Assembly: GCF_901709675.1 (NCBI RefSeq)
Contig: NC_051098.1
Coordinates: forward strand, 16,983,464 to 17,047,463
DNA from: Syngnathus acus
Lineage: Eukaryota > Chordata > Actinopteri > Syngnathiformes > Syngnathidae
DNA: 64,000 nt
Direction: 5' to 3'
The first letter of the stretch is position 1, and each line of letters opens with the position of its first letter. Shown in pieces: positions 30,747 to 41,332 of this stretch. The notes beneath the pieces are model-generated. The model saw only the letters and a list, made by a program, of their open reading frames with translations. It did no database searches and was not told the origin of the DNA. The translations under genes were made by a program, and so were the position numbers.

Positions 30747-32793
30747 TCAGTCGCAGGGCCGCGACGGGCGCCGCCAGTCGATGGGCAGCAAGTAGAAGGT
30801 CCCCTGGGCCGGGCAGGGGTGACCTTGAGAGATGGGGGTCACGTCCGCGGCGTGCTCGCAGCCGACGGTCAGGTTGCGAGACAGGCGGATCTTAACCTGG
30901 AACCAAACCTCGCGCCCCTGAAAGATAAGGCGCACACATCCAAGTGGTGAGAGTAGATGGCAAACAAACAAACAAACCAACCAAATGTCTGACGAGAGAA
31001 GAAAGAGCGAGCCACCTTGTCGTCTTTGATGCACTGAATCTCACACGCGTGGCCGAGCAGAGGAGCCAGCACGTCCTGCACCTCAGACAGCTGCACGCAA
31101 GTCAACATACTTCAAAGGCAGCCATTGCATTTGTGGATTGAGCTGCTCTTTTGCCGGCCGGGACATGCTTTTGCACTTCACGTGTTGACGTAGCATGTCG
31201 GGTCGGTCGGTCGTTACCTTGTAAGGTCGATCGCAGGATGGCTTGATCCCGGCGTCCTCCAGGGCTCTGTGACACACGCACACGTTTGGTCAAAGCTGTT
31301 GTCGTGGTAACGCAGGCTATGTCCGCCTTACGCGTGTGCTCACTTGCGGAGGTCGAAGCGGCCTCGGAGCTTGAGACACGTCTGGAAGTATCTGAGCGGA
31401 GAGTTGAGGCCTTCCACGCACGCTGCGCACGTGCCGTGTTTCTCCCACTCGTCCCTCCTGAAAGCCAATTTTGCCCAGCCACATCATCCTTCCTTCCTTC
31501 CTTCCTTCCTCCCTCCCTCCCTCCCTCCAGTGGCTGCTTTTCATCCACTCTGATTGCCGATGTTTGCCGTTTCCGCCGCGTGTGAGACAGGACAGGCGAG
31601 CGAGCGAGTTTGCGTGCGACTTTGCGCTCGCTTCACGGCCCAATCTGTTTGGCGCCGCCGACCGAAACGCCGCACGTTCTCTCACCAGAAATGGAAGCTG
31701 GATCTACTTTTCAACAAGGACGGCCAGCACTCTTCCAGCGCGTCCTGCAGCTCCTGAGGGAAGCGCCAGTCATGGCCAAGCTTGCACTCAAACATTGAGG
31801 CCGCCCGCCCGCCCACCAATGGCCTTACCTGCACGTCGGAGAAGAACATGGGCCAACACCTGCAGCATTGTTGCACCTTCATGGGCCTGAGAAGACAAGG
31901 CACATCGCAAGTTGAGCTGCGGTGGCTTTGCCCCGTTGATTGCCTTTGGAAGGCGCGCCTCGCGTCGGGATGATCCAAACGGCCGGCGCTCTCGCCGTGA
32001 TCGCTCGAGACATGCGATCGTTCATTTGAGTTGGAGTCACCCAATGGGATGCTGTGAGACTTTAGCGCTTTACCACAGGCCGTGGATGGTCCAGGTGTCG
32101 ACGTGCTCGGGAATGGTGCAGAGAGAAGCGTTGTCCAACGACTGAGCCCACACCGCAAGGCAAAAACAAACACGCAAGGTCACGAGCCAAGCAAGTCTTT
32201 CCACATTGCTTCTCTGTCATTGGTTCATGTTATGACTGTTGTTCTTTTTCTTTCTTTCTTGCTTTCTTGCTTGCTTGCTTCTTTCCCTGCTTGCTTTCTT
32301 GCTTTCTTGCTTGCTTGCTTCTTTCCCTGCTAGCTTGCTTCTTTCCCTGCTTGCTTGCTTTTCCCTCCATGCTTGCTTTTCCCTCCATGCATGCTTCCTT
32401 CTTTCCCTTCTTTCCAAGGGTGACTCATTGTTTCTCTCCCACCTCAAAGGTTGCGGCTTCCATCCTCACCCCTCGTAGTTGTTGTATAGCATTTGTACAA
32501 TGACACTAAAGGCATTCTTTTCCTTGCGTCCTTCCCTCCTTGCTCTCCTTTCATGCCATCTCACGAGAAAGAAGATCGAACTACGCGGTACGTGTCTCGA
32601 TGATGGCCGCGTTGAAGGTCACCTGGCAGAAGGCCGCCGGCCACTGCATCGTGAAGACCACGCACGTCCACGTGCAAGACATCTCGTTGCCAGCCGCTCC
32701 ATGGTATGGGTCGCCATCGTAGGCGGTCCCCTCATCTTGCGGCAGCGCTGCTATCCTCACGCAGGCCAGCAGGGGCAGCAGCCAGCGCAACAT
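30747..32793 (-). CDS. rnaset2: RNase T2 family endoribonuclease
   Basis: Secreted or lysosomal acid endoribonuclease that cleaves single-stranded RNA through a 2',3'-cyclic phosphate. Exons in transcript order: 32793-32623, 32141-32074, 31886-31829, 31753-31686, 31457-31344, 31266-31218, 31090-31016, 30917-30747, giving 257 residues (human RNASET2 256). The start MLRWLLPLLACVRIAA is a signal peptide; an in-frame ATG at 32811 adds six basic residues. Exon 1 has CTWTCVVFTMQWPAAFCQ, the usual WPxxxC region. Exon 2 ends in HVDTWTIHGLW, the CAS I motif with catalytic His. Exon 5 has FWRDEWEKHGTC, the CAS II motif: Glu, Lys and the second catalytic His are kept, but the family's KHEW is RDEW here. 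The C-terminal exons keep paired cysteines (IQCIKDD, VGCEHAAD, HPCPAQGTFYLLP). The gene is tail to tail with supt5h. It could be the rnaset2 or rnaset2-like fish copy. Confidence 0.92.
32243..32412. repeat. Degenerate (CTTG/CTTTC)n pyrimidine-rich repeat
   Basis: CTTGCTTG, CTTCTTTCCCTG and CCTCCATGCTTG units alternate inside rnaset2 intron 1. Both strands give artificial open frames rich in leucine/cysteine or lysine/glutamate. Confidence 0.85.
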
Positions 32794-32811
32794 CTTCAAC
32801 CTCCTTCGCAT

Positions 32812-33660
32812 GCGTGGGTCACTCGAATGTGGGGGAGAAGGAGGCAGAGTCCGGGGCACCCAGCTCCCTCAGACCAATTTCACCGTCAGAGGAAAAAAGC
32901 AAACCGATGAAAGAGCACATTGGCGTATGGCACGCTTCCTGCAAAAGATCGGACCCGAGTTGCCCGCCCTTGCCTGCAAAAGCCGGACGGACAGATGGAC
33001 ACAAGTTATTTTGCTGTTGCACTTACCAGAAAGGTGCGACTGCTCACTCACGTTGGCGCCCAAAAAAGAGAAGTGAAGTGAAAACAAAACCTTTGACGGC
33101 TTGTTCCTTGTTCTAAACTTGCATGTGAAAAGCCTGCCCCTGCCACCTGCCACTCGTCGTGAGTTCGGAGAAAAAGAAGAAGTAACACCAAACCGTTGCG
33201 AACGTTGGCGGATGGATTGCCCGCCCGTCACCACACGACATTTGCACTCAAAAGTCCATGATGAGAAGGCAAAATACTTTCAGAACACACAAAAGATCAT
33301 CATTTCTATGGTTGAAAAAAAAAAGTCACAACCTTCTCGCAGTAACATATCCAAGTTGGAAAAAATCATTTCTCATTTTTGCGTCCATGTTGTGCATCGC
33401 ACGTGCCCACAAAATGGGAGGAATCAGGTCAAAGGTCACAAAGGAAGTCAAACATTTGTCACCTTCATGTCCACCCACCGAGAGTGCATGATTGTACTTC
33501 CTGTCGCATGACAACATCAGAATTTGGAGTAGCAGGAAACAGGAAGCAGCCGCCGGCGGACCGGCCAAGCACGCAGCACCACTCGTACAAAAGAGACAAA
33601 CACACACACAAACGCACAGTACACAATCACACACATACATTCGTCAACACACACTAGACC
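32812..33660. other. Upstream region of rnaset2
   Basis: Probable promoter and leader of the minus-strand rnaset2 gene. I saw no coding exon. A perfect direct-repeat-1 nuclear-receptor motif (AGGTCAAAGGTCA) lies at 33426-33438, about 0.63 kb upstream of the start codon. A short CA-rich patch is near 33598-33655. Confidence 0.45.
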
Positions 33661-33663
33661 GGA

Positions 33664-33737
33664 CGTGGGCAAACTACGGCCCGCGGGCCACATCCGGCCC
33701 ACGGGGCCGTTTAATCCGGCCCGCCAAACCTGAATAA
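33664..33737. mobile_element. hAT-type terminal sequence (GGGCAAACTACGGCCCGCGGGCC family)
   Basis: The stretch starting GTGGGCAAACTACGGCCCGC followed by repeated CCGGCCC blocks is like the terminal region of vertebrate hAT DNA transposons and their non-autonomous copies. No transposase frame and no partner terminus were seen nearby, so it is an isolated fragment. The family assignment is from memory. Confidence 0.5.
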
Positions 33738-33934
33738 ATTGTATTAGTAATTTTTTGGGGGGCATTTTCCCTGCAATTACTATGTTTCCCCAGTAGATGG
33801 GGAAGCGCATTTACTCCCGGGGGGAAGCGCACGGCAACTGGTGATGTGCTTTCCAGTTCTTTTAAGTGAGTTGAATCTTTAGAATCAGTTCATTCAAAAG
33901 ATTCGTTCAAACGAATCGTTCAACGAATCGTCCA

Positions 33935-33938
33935 CCCC

Positions 33939-33969
<31 letters not shown>

Positions 33970-33978
33970 ACACACACG
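33935..33978. repeat. Poly-C followed by (CA)n
   Basis: About 21 C then about 11 CA units. The run interrupts a sequence that matches the outer end of the large inverted repeat on its right. Confidence 0.9.
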
Positions 33979-34366
33979 CACACACTGAACAGGAAGTTGC
34001 GTCACTGACTGGTCTCGTTCGTGGAGGGGAAATTACGTCAGTGACTCGTAAAGTCCCTCCTCCATCTATCGCTCGCTGCTGATTAGTCGTTCGCGAAGAT
34101 TCACGAGTGAGTGACAGACAGCATTGCTGCTATACCAGCCAACACACGTTATGCCGACATTGATGTTTTCATTTTCTATTTGTTGGGTTATAGTTGATGG
34201 TGTTATTATTCCGAATGTGTTTGAATAAAAGGTGGATCAACAAAAAAACGTTATGCCGACATTTGTTATTTTAGGGGACACCAACTCGTATAACAACGTA
34301 AAACACATAAAGCAGTTAACCAAATGTCTGATTTTTATGTTTTGATTGGCGAATATAAATACAAGG

Positions 34367-37300
34367 GTTAGGGTTCGTGAACGAATCCCTTCCTAAAGTG
34401 ATTCGTTTTCAGTTCATATGACTTCAACCAGTAGGTGTCGGTCATGCGCATTGAAGCTGGTGCCACCGCGCCGTAAATCAAAACGAAGAAGAAAATGACG
34501 TCACTTCCCGTTCACGAACGAGTCGTGAATTGCATTTCCCGTTCACTAACTGAATGGATCTGTGAGTGATTTGCATTTCCAGTTCATCGCGAGAACGGAT
34601 CAGTGAGGGAACAAATCGTGACTTTCCCGTTCGCGAACGAGGCAATGCAGTTGACCGCCTTCCTTCCTTCCTTCCTTCCTTCCTTCCTTCCTTCCTTCCT
34701 TCCTTCCTTCCTTCCTTCCTTCCTTCCTTCCTTCCTTCCTTCCTTCCTTCCTTCCTTCCTTCCCGTGCGCGCATCAACGGATCAGTCAGTGAAGGTGTTG
34801 CGTCTCCCTCCTGGCGTGAACTATGGAAGCCAGAATGTCGATTGACGATTTGCCAAGGAAAGAAAGAACCACTCACTGCAACACCACTTCTTTTATGCAC
34901 GTTTTCTCCAAGCTAACGGCTAACTTTATTGCATGAAGGGATGCGCCGTTATGCAACAACGGGGAGATGATGCTTCTCTTTGGGTCATCTTGATTTTATA
35001 ACGCTTGTAGTAGTTTTTAAATAACGTGTATGTATATATACGCTATATAAATATTGTTATCCAATATATCTACTGCAATTTCACATTAGATTGCTGGTTT
35101 GAAATTTACTTTTAATATTATTATTATTATCAAATAAACATTTATGTTAAAACTTGTCTGGTGTTTTATTCCTTGTTTTTATTTTTTTGGGCATGAAAAC
35201 AAAAATCTGACATTTGGTTAACTGCTTTATATGACTATGTGTAGGTAAACCTCATGGACATTCAATAGGTACACTACACGAGGTAAAAAAAAAAAAAAAA
35301 AAAGAATAAATAAAGAAAGGGATAATTGCACAATAAAAGCACATTTAGGTGTATTCTCACACCTGGGATCGAACCAAGTTCTTACCGAGCAAGAGCCCGT
35401 GTCACTCACAAGTCGGCTGTTTCGACCTGGCACGCCAGGGTCCTCTGCACTGTTTTGTACTAGTGATGTGCATTCCAGTTCTTCAGTGAACTGAATCTTT
35501 AGAATCGGTTCACTAACCCTAACCTCCTGATTGGCTGTTTGATCTGTGACGTCACTCGGACACTCCATTAGGTACACCGCCATTTTCAAGTGTACCTAAT
35601 AACAGGCCACTTTATTAGGGAAATATCATGGTCAAAGGTCACAGGTGTCAAGCTCCAGTCCTCGGGGCCGCGTTCCAACATATTTTCCAAGTGACCCTCG
35701 TTAAGCGCACCTGCGTGAAAACTTTTAGCTCCTTTCACGTTCAGCAGGAGCTAAAACTTTTCACGCAGGTGCACTTAACGAGGGAATCACACGGACACTC
35801 CATTAGGTACACCGCCATTTTCAAGTGTACCTAATAACAGGCCACTTTATTAGGGAAATATCATGGTCAAAGGTCACAGGTGTCAAGCTCTACTCCTCGG
35901 GGCCGCATTCCAACATGTTTTCCAAGATAATAAAGTGGCCTGTTATTAGGTACACTTGGAAATGGCGGTGTACCTAATGGAGTGTCCGTGTGATTCCCTC
36001 GTTAAGCGCACCTGCGTGAAAAGTTTTTGGTCACTTTCACGTTCGGCAGGAGCTAAAACTTTTCACGCAGGTGCGCTTAACGAGGGAATCACACGGACAC
36101 TCCATTAGGTACACCGCCATTTTCAAGTGTACCTAAGAACAGGCCACTTTATTATTATTATTATCTTGGAAAATATGTTGGAATGCGGCCCCAAGGACTA
36201 GACTTGACACCTGTGACCTTTGCCCATGATATTTCCCTAATAAAGTGGCCACTTTATTATCTTGGAAAACATGTTGGAATGCGGCCCCGAGGACTAGAGC
36301 TTGACACCTGTGACCTTTGACCATGATATTTCCCTAATAAAGTGGCCTGTTATTAGGTACACTTGAAAATGGCGGTGTACCTAATGGAGTGTCCGTGTGA
36401 TTCCCTCGTTAAGCGCACCTGCGTGAAAAGTTTTAGCTCCTGCCGAACGTGAAAGTGACCAAAAACTTTTCACGCAGGTGCGCTTAACGAGGGAATCACA
36501 TGGACACTCCATTAGGTACACCGCCATTTTCAAGTGTACCTAATAACAGGCCACTGTAGTATCTTGGAAAACATGTTGGAATGCGGGCCCAAGGACTAGA
36601 GCTTGACACCTGTGACCTTTGACCATATTTCCCTAATAAAGTGGCCACTTTATTATCTTGGAAAACATGTTGGAATGCGGCCCCAAGGACTAGAGCTTGA
36701 CACCTGTGACCTTTGACCATGATATTTCCCTAATAACGTGGCCTGTTATTAGGTACACTTGAAAATGGCGGTGTACCTAATGGAGTGTCCGTGTGATTCC
36801 CTCGTTAAGCGCACCTGCGTGAAAAGTTTTAGCTCCTGCAGAACGTGAAAGTGACCAAAAACTTTTCACGCATGTGCGCTTAACGAGGGAATCACATGGA
36901 CACTCCATTAGGTACACCGCCATTTTCAAGTGTACCTAATAACAGGCCACTTTATCTTGGAAAACATGTTGGAATGCGGCCCCAAGGACTAGAGCTTGAC
37001 ACCTGTGACCTTTGACCATGATATTTCCCTAATAAAGTGGCCACTTTATTAGGTACACTTGAAAATGGCGGTGTACCTAATGGAGTGTCCGTGTGATTCC
37101 CTCGTTAAGCGCACCTGCGTGAAAAGTTTTAGCTCCTGCAGAACGTGAAAGTGACCAAAAACTTTTCCCGCAGGTGCGCTTAACGAGGGAATCACACGGA
37201 CACTCCATTAGGTACACCGCCATTTTCAAGTGTACCTAATAACAGGCCACTTTATTATCTTGGAAAACATGTTGGAATGCGGCCCCGAGGACTAGAGCTT

Positions 37301-38600
37301 GACACCTGTGACCTTTGACCATGATATTTCCCTAATAAAGTGGCCTGTTATTAGGTACACTTGAAAATGGCGGTGTACCTAATGCAGTGTCCGAGTGACG
37401 TCACAGATCAAACAGCCAATCAGGAGGTTAGGGTTAGTGAACCGATTCACTTAAGAACTGGAATGCACATCACTAGTACAAAACAGTGCAGACGACCCTG
37501 GACTGCCAGGTTGAAACTTGGTTCGATCCCAGGTGTGAGAATACATCTAAATGTGCTTTTATTGTGCAATTAACCCTTTATTTATTTCTTCTTCTTTTTT
37601 TTTGCCTCGTGTAGTGGACCTATTGAAGTGTCCATGAGGTGTACCTACACATATTGTCATATAAAGCAGTTAACCAAACGTCAGATTTTTGTTTTCATGC
37701 CCAAAAAAATAAAAACAAGGAATAAAACACCAGACAAGTTTTAACATAAATGTTTATTTGAAAATAATAATAATAATATTAAAAGTAAATTTCAAACCAG
37801 CAATCCAATGTGAAATTGCAGTAGATATATTGGATAACAATATTTAGGCGTATATATGCATACACGTTATTTAAAAACTACTACAAGTGTTATAAAATCA
37901 AGATGACACAAAGAGAAGCATCATCTCCCCGTTGTTGCATAACGGCGCATCCCTTCATGCAATAAAGTTAGCCGTTAGCTTGGAGAAAACGTGCCTAAAA
38001 GAAGTGGTGTTGCAGTGAGTGGTTCTTTCTTTCCTTGGCAAATCGTCAATCGACATTCTGGCTTCCATAGTTCACGCCAGGAGGGAGCCGCAACACCTTC
38101 ACTGACTGATCCGTTGATGCACGCACGGGATGGAAGGAAGGAAGGCAGGAAGGCAGGAAGGCAGGAAGGCAGGTAGGAAGGAAGGAAGGAAGGAAGGAAG
38201 GAAGGAAGGAAGGGAGGAAGGGAGGAAGGAAGGAAGGAAGGAAGGAAGGAAGGAAGGAAGGAAGGAAGGAAGGAAGGAAGGAAGGAAGGAAGGCGGTCAA
38301 CTGCATTGCCTCGTTCGCGAACGGGAAAGTCACGATTCGTTCCCTCACTGATCCGTTCTCGCGCTGAACTGGAAATGCAAATCACTCACAGATCCATTCA
38401 GTTAGTGAACGGGAAATGCAATTCACGACTCTTCGTGAACGGGAAGTGACGTCATTTTCTTCTTCGTTTTGATTTACGGCGAGGTGGCACCAGCTTCAAT
38501 GCGCATGACCGGCACGTACTGGTTGAAGTCACATGAACTGGAAAAAGAACGAATCACTTTAGGAAGTGATTCGTTCACTCTCGTTCACTGAAAACAGAAT
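34367..38600. repeat. Large inverted repeat (fold-back structure), about 4.2 kb end to end
   Basis: The left side, starting near 34367 with GTGAACGAATC and CCTTCCTAAAGTGATTCGTT, reappears as its reverse complement ending near 38600. Matching landmarks include TTCAACCAGTAGGTG versus its complement near 38515; (TTCC)n at 34661-34763 versus (GGAA)n at 38131-38293; the frame encoding FFPWQIVNRHSGFHSSRQEG on the minus strand at left and the plus strand at right; CTAGTGATGTGCATTCCAGT at 35460 versus its complement near 37457-37476; and the AAACATTTATGTTAAAACTTGTCTGG region near 35140 versus 37740. Paired positions add up to about 72,900-72,955, placing the centre near 36,470. No transposase or other long genuine frame is inside. 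ATTCGTTC motifs at 33,889-33,930 and 38,560-38,620 suggest the left end may extend further, split by a poly-C/CA-containing insertion. Confidence 0.88.
35556..37398. repeat. Central array of alternating repeats with five 91-base hairpins
   Basis: The core of the inverted repeat is built from two alternating modules. One is a palindrome running from CCCTCGTTAAGCGCACCTGC to its complement, at 35695-35784, 35996-36086, 36403-36493, 36799-36889 and 37099-37189. The other contains CACTCCATTAGGTACACCGC, a TTATTAGG/CCTAATAA segment, and TGACCTTTGACCATGATATT or its complement. Copies are over 90 percent alike by eye. Each 91-base palindrome has a loop of about 17-20 bases. Confidence 0.88.
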
Positions 38601-38633
38601 CGTTCTTTTGGACGAATCGTTCAGTCACGAGCC

Positions 38634-39948
38634 AACACTAACAGCAACACACACATAAAGTGAGTATGTGCCGATGCCACAACATGAAATGTCAAGATTC
38701 TCCGATTTGCCACGCATGCACGATTAGCAAGTGGCTGACCAGGCCTTGCGCTAGCTAACTGACCTGTGGTTTGGCGATCCTGTTTACGATGCGCTCGGTA
38801 TTTAATGTTGGAAAATTTCCCACGGCACACCACACTGGTTGGGAAACACTGCACTAGATTAAGACACACGTTCGCAGGGTAGGTCAAAGGTTATCAGGGA
38901 GTCGCTCAACCAGGCCAACATTGCTGTTAGCTCACTTTGGACGGCTGAATTCAAACACATGCAAACTTGCACATGCTGCCTTCCATGCACAAGTGACTCT
39001 TCCATAAGTGCCTTTCAAACTAGGCTTAGGCTTTCAAAGTAGGCTTTCAAGCTAGGGTTAGGGGTTTTTAAAGCTAGGCTTAAGCTTTCAAACTAGGGTT
39101 TGGAACTAGGGTTAGGGTTTCAAACTAACCCTCGCCGGGGAATTTTTGACCCACTTATGCATCTAAGGGAAGTTATGGCTTTGCTTAGCTTTTTTTTCTG
39201 GGAGGGCATTAAGAAAAAAAAAAGGATTCATTTCAAGATGCGTAAGTGTGTGTGTGATTGTGTGTGGTTGTGTGGTTGTGTGTGTGCGTGCGCGCATGCG
39301 TGGACAGGTGTGTTCTGTTATTGTCATCACGGCGTCTGCAACAGCGCTTTGCCCTCGTGACCGTCACGGCAACTCTCGGATTGCGCACCGTTCCCACCGA
39401 GCCTGAGGTCAAAGGTCAGCAGAAGGCGGATGCAAAGAGGAAGCCGGCAGGAGGAAAGGCAAGAAAGAAAAAACACAATGAGGAGGAGGTGAAGATGAGC
39501 CCAAGCAAAGTCAAGACCGCTGCTGGGCTCCAAGCCTCACGCTTGCTTTGTGCTTGCCGACGACATCAAAATTCGCAGGCACATTTCTCTGATCTGAAAA
39601 TATAAAGAATGTGCGCGAGGTTGGTTGCGAGTGGCCCAACGGAAAGCGGTAGCAAGCATAGCGACTGGCTTGAAATGCTAAGGAGGTGCCAAGAGTAGCT
39701 AGCCAGCTGTGCTAACGGTCAGCGCAGGGCTTGCCAAATGCTAACGGTCGGCACGCTAACGTGACGCAAGCGAGAAAGCCTCGCAAAGACGCACACGTAG
39801 GAAGCTTTCGGAGGTGACAGACATTTTTAGGCCAGGGCACAAACTCTGTTATGCATGCACGTTCGCTCTCAAAGATAAGCACACTAATGGAACTGTCACG
39901 CACACAAAGGTAAGCCACAAAGATTTTTGCAGAAAAAAACACAACGTA

Positions 39949-40027
<79 letters not shown>

Positions 40028-40655
40028 GCACGCGGTTGACAAGCTGGGAAAAGGTTTGAGTGTGGGTTAAAGGTTGCAGAGGGTGACCAAGTGATGACAG
40101 GTGCTTGACTGTGTATTTTATGAGCGTGTGTGTGTGCGTGTGTGTGTGTTCTGCTTTCATGTGCACTTCCTCCTTCTCAGGTGTGACATATCCATCAGCA
40201 CTTCGTTCTCAAGCACAACATTCCCACGCTCACACACAAGAAGAAAAGAAAGTTCAAGCCACAACAAGAGTCACGGCGGGAAAGCTGGGGCCTACACACA
40301 CACACATACACACATGCACACACGTACATTAAGGTACAAACACAGGCGTACGTGTACAGTACCAGGCTGAGGCAACAATACACAAATTGGTATTGAAATG
40401 GAATCCTACAAAAACACCCACACTTTTTCACTATGCTCAAAAATGGTCATATGACCTGTAAGCTGCAGGAATAACGCCCGCCCGCCCGCCCGCCCACACG
40501 ATAAGTATTTAGAAGAAGTTGCAGTTTGACGGCCAAGAGATAGTGGCCACACACAAATTCCAAGCTTGACCTCTTACATGTTTGCAAACTTTTAAACAGG
40601 AAGTCAAATGACAGACGAGCACGAGCGCACGCACGCACACACACACGCACGTACA

Positions 40656-40724
<69 letters not shown>

Positions 40725-40915
40725 ACTCACACACACACAGTTAGTGAAGTTTAATGGGGCAGCTGTTGACCAAAAAGGGCTCTGTGGGAAGCAACAAGTT
40801 GACTTACTAAATGTTTACAAACTTTTAAACAGGAAGTCAAACACACCCACGCGCCCGTCCGCCCGCCCGCCCGCACACACACACCGACACGCGTGCAGAG
40901 AGTTTGCTTTTGTCA
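38634..40915. other. Intergenic region between the inverted repeat and deltaC
   Basis: No gene recognised. A degenerate AACTAGGGTTAGG/CTTTCAAA repeat lies at about 39017-39130, with long CA runs at 39953-40024 and 40634-40738. A perfect DR1 motif lies at 39406-39418. A lysine-rich frame (39258-39605, +) has no recognisable domain and was not called. Confidence 0.5.
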
Positions 40916-40921
40916 TTTATT
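40916..40921 (-). terminator. dlc: Probable polyadenylation signal of the Delta gene
   Basis: AATAAA on the minus strand, about 410 bases downstream of the proposed deltaC stop codon. Confidence 0.5.
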
Positions 40922-41332
40922 TAGGAAAATAGATGAGGATTGCATTTGTTAAATAGGAACTATGTACACGTTGACGTAGAAATTAAATAAAACTGTACAC
41001 ACATTGCATGGTCTGAATTTAAGACCCGCCCACTGGCACCACAGACACCATTTTGGTATGAAAAGATAACCACGAAGGCAAAGTGGCATGTCGCGCGCAC
41101 GTTTTGTCGATCGGCGACGCTCGGTCGTCGGCGGGCGCAGGTTAACGACACGCTCGGCAAGACGGAGGCCCGGATTGGAAAAGTGCAAAGGGTGCGCAAC
41201 ATTCAGTCTTTGGTTTCCTCGAGCTTTTTCTCTCTTGGCCGCAACGCGGCCGGCAAAAGCGAAGAAAGGAGGAAAAGCTTTCTTTCATTCCGTCGGCTTC
41301 TTCCAAAGAAAAATCCTTTGCCGCGCTGGAGG

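Noticed and set aside
34478-34900. Frame repeated in inverse orientation at 37991-38385 (FFPWQIVNRHSGFHSS)
   Set aside because: The likeness reflects the inverted repeat. The frames are short, run into the GGAA tract, and carry no transposase motif.
35556-37398. Regularly spaced palindromic repeats resembling a CRISPR array
   Set aside because: Units are 91 bases with 200-300 base spacers that are themselves repeats. There are no cas genes and the host is a vertebrate.
39017-39130. TTAGGG-like hexamers suggesting an internal telomere tract
   Set aside because: The hexamers are isolated within a degenerate CTTTCAAACTAGG repeat, not in tandem.
39258-39605. Lysine-rich + strand frame (KRKPAGGKARKKKH region)
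   Set aside because: No start context, domain, or splice partner. It lies among low-complexity DNA.
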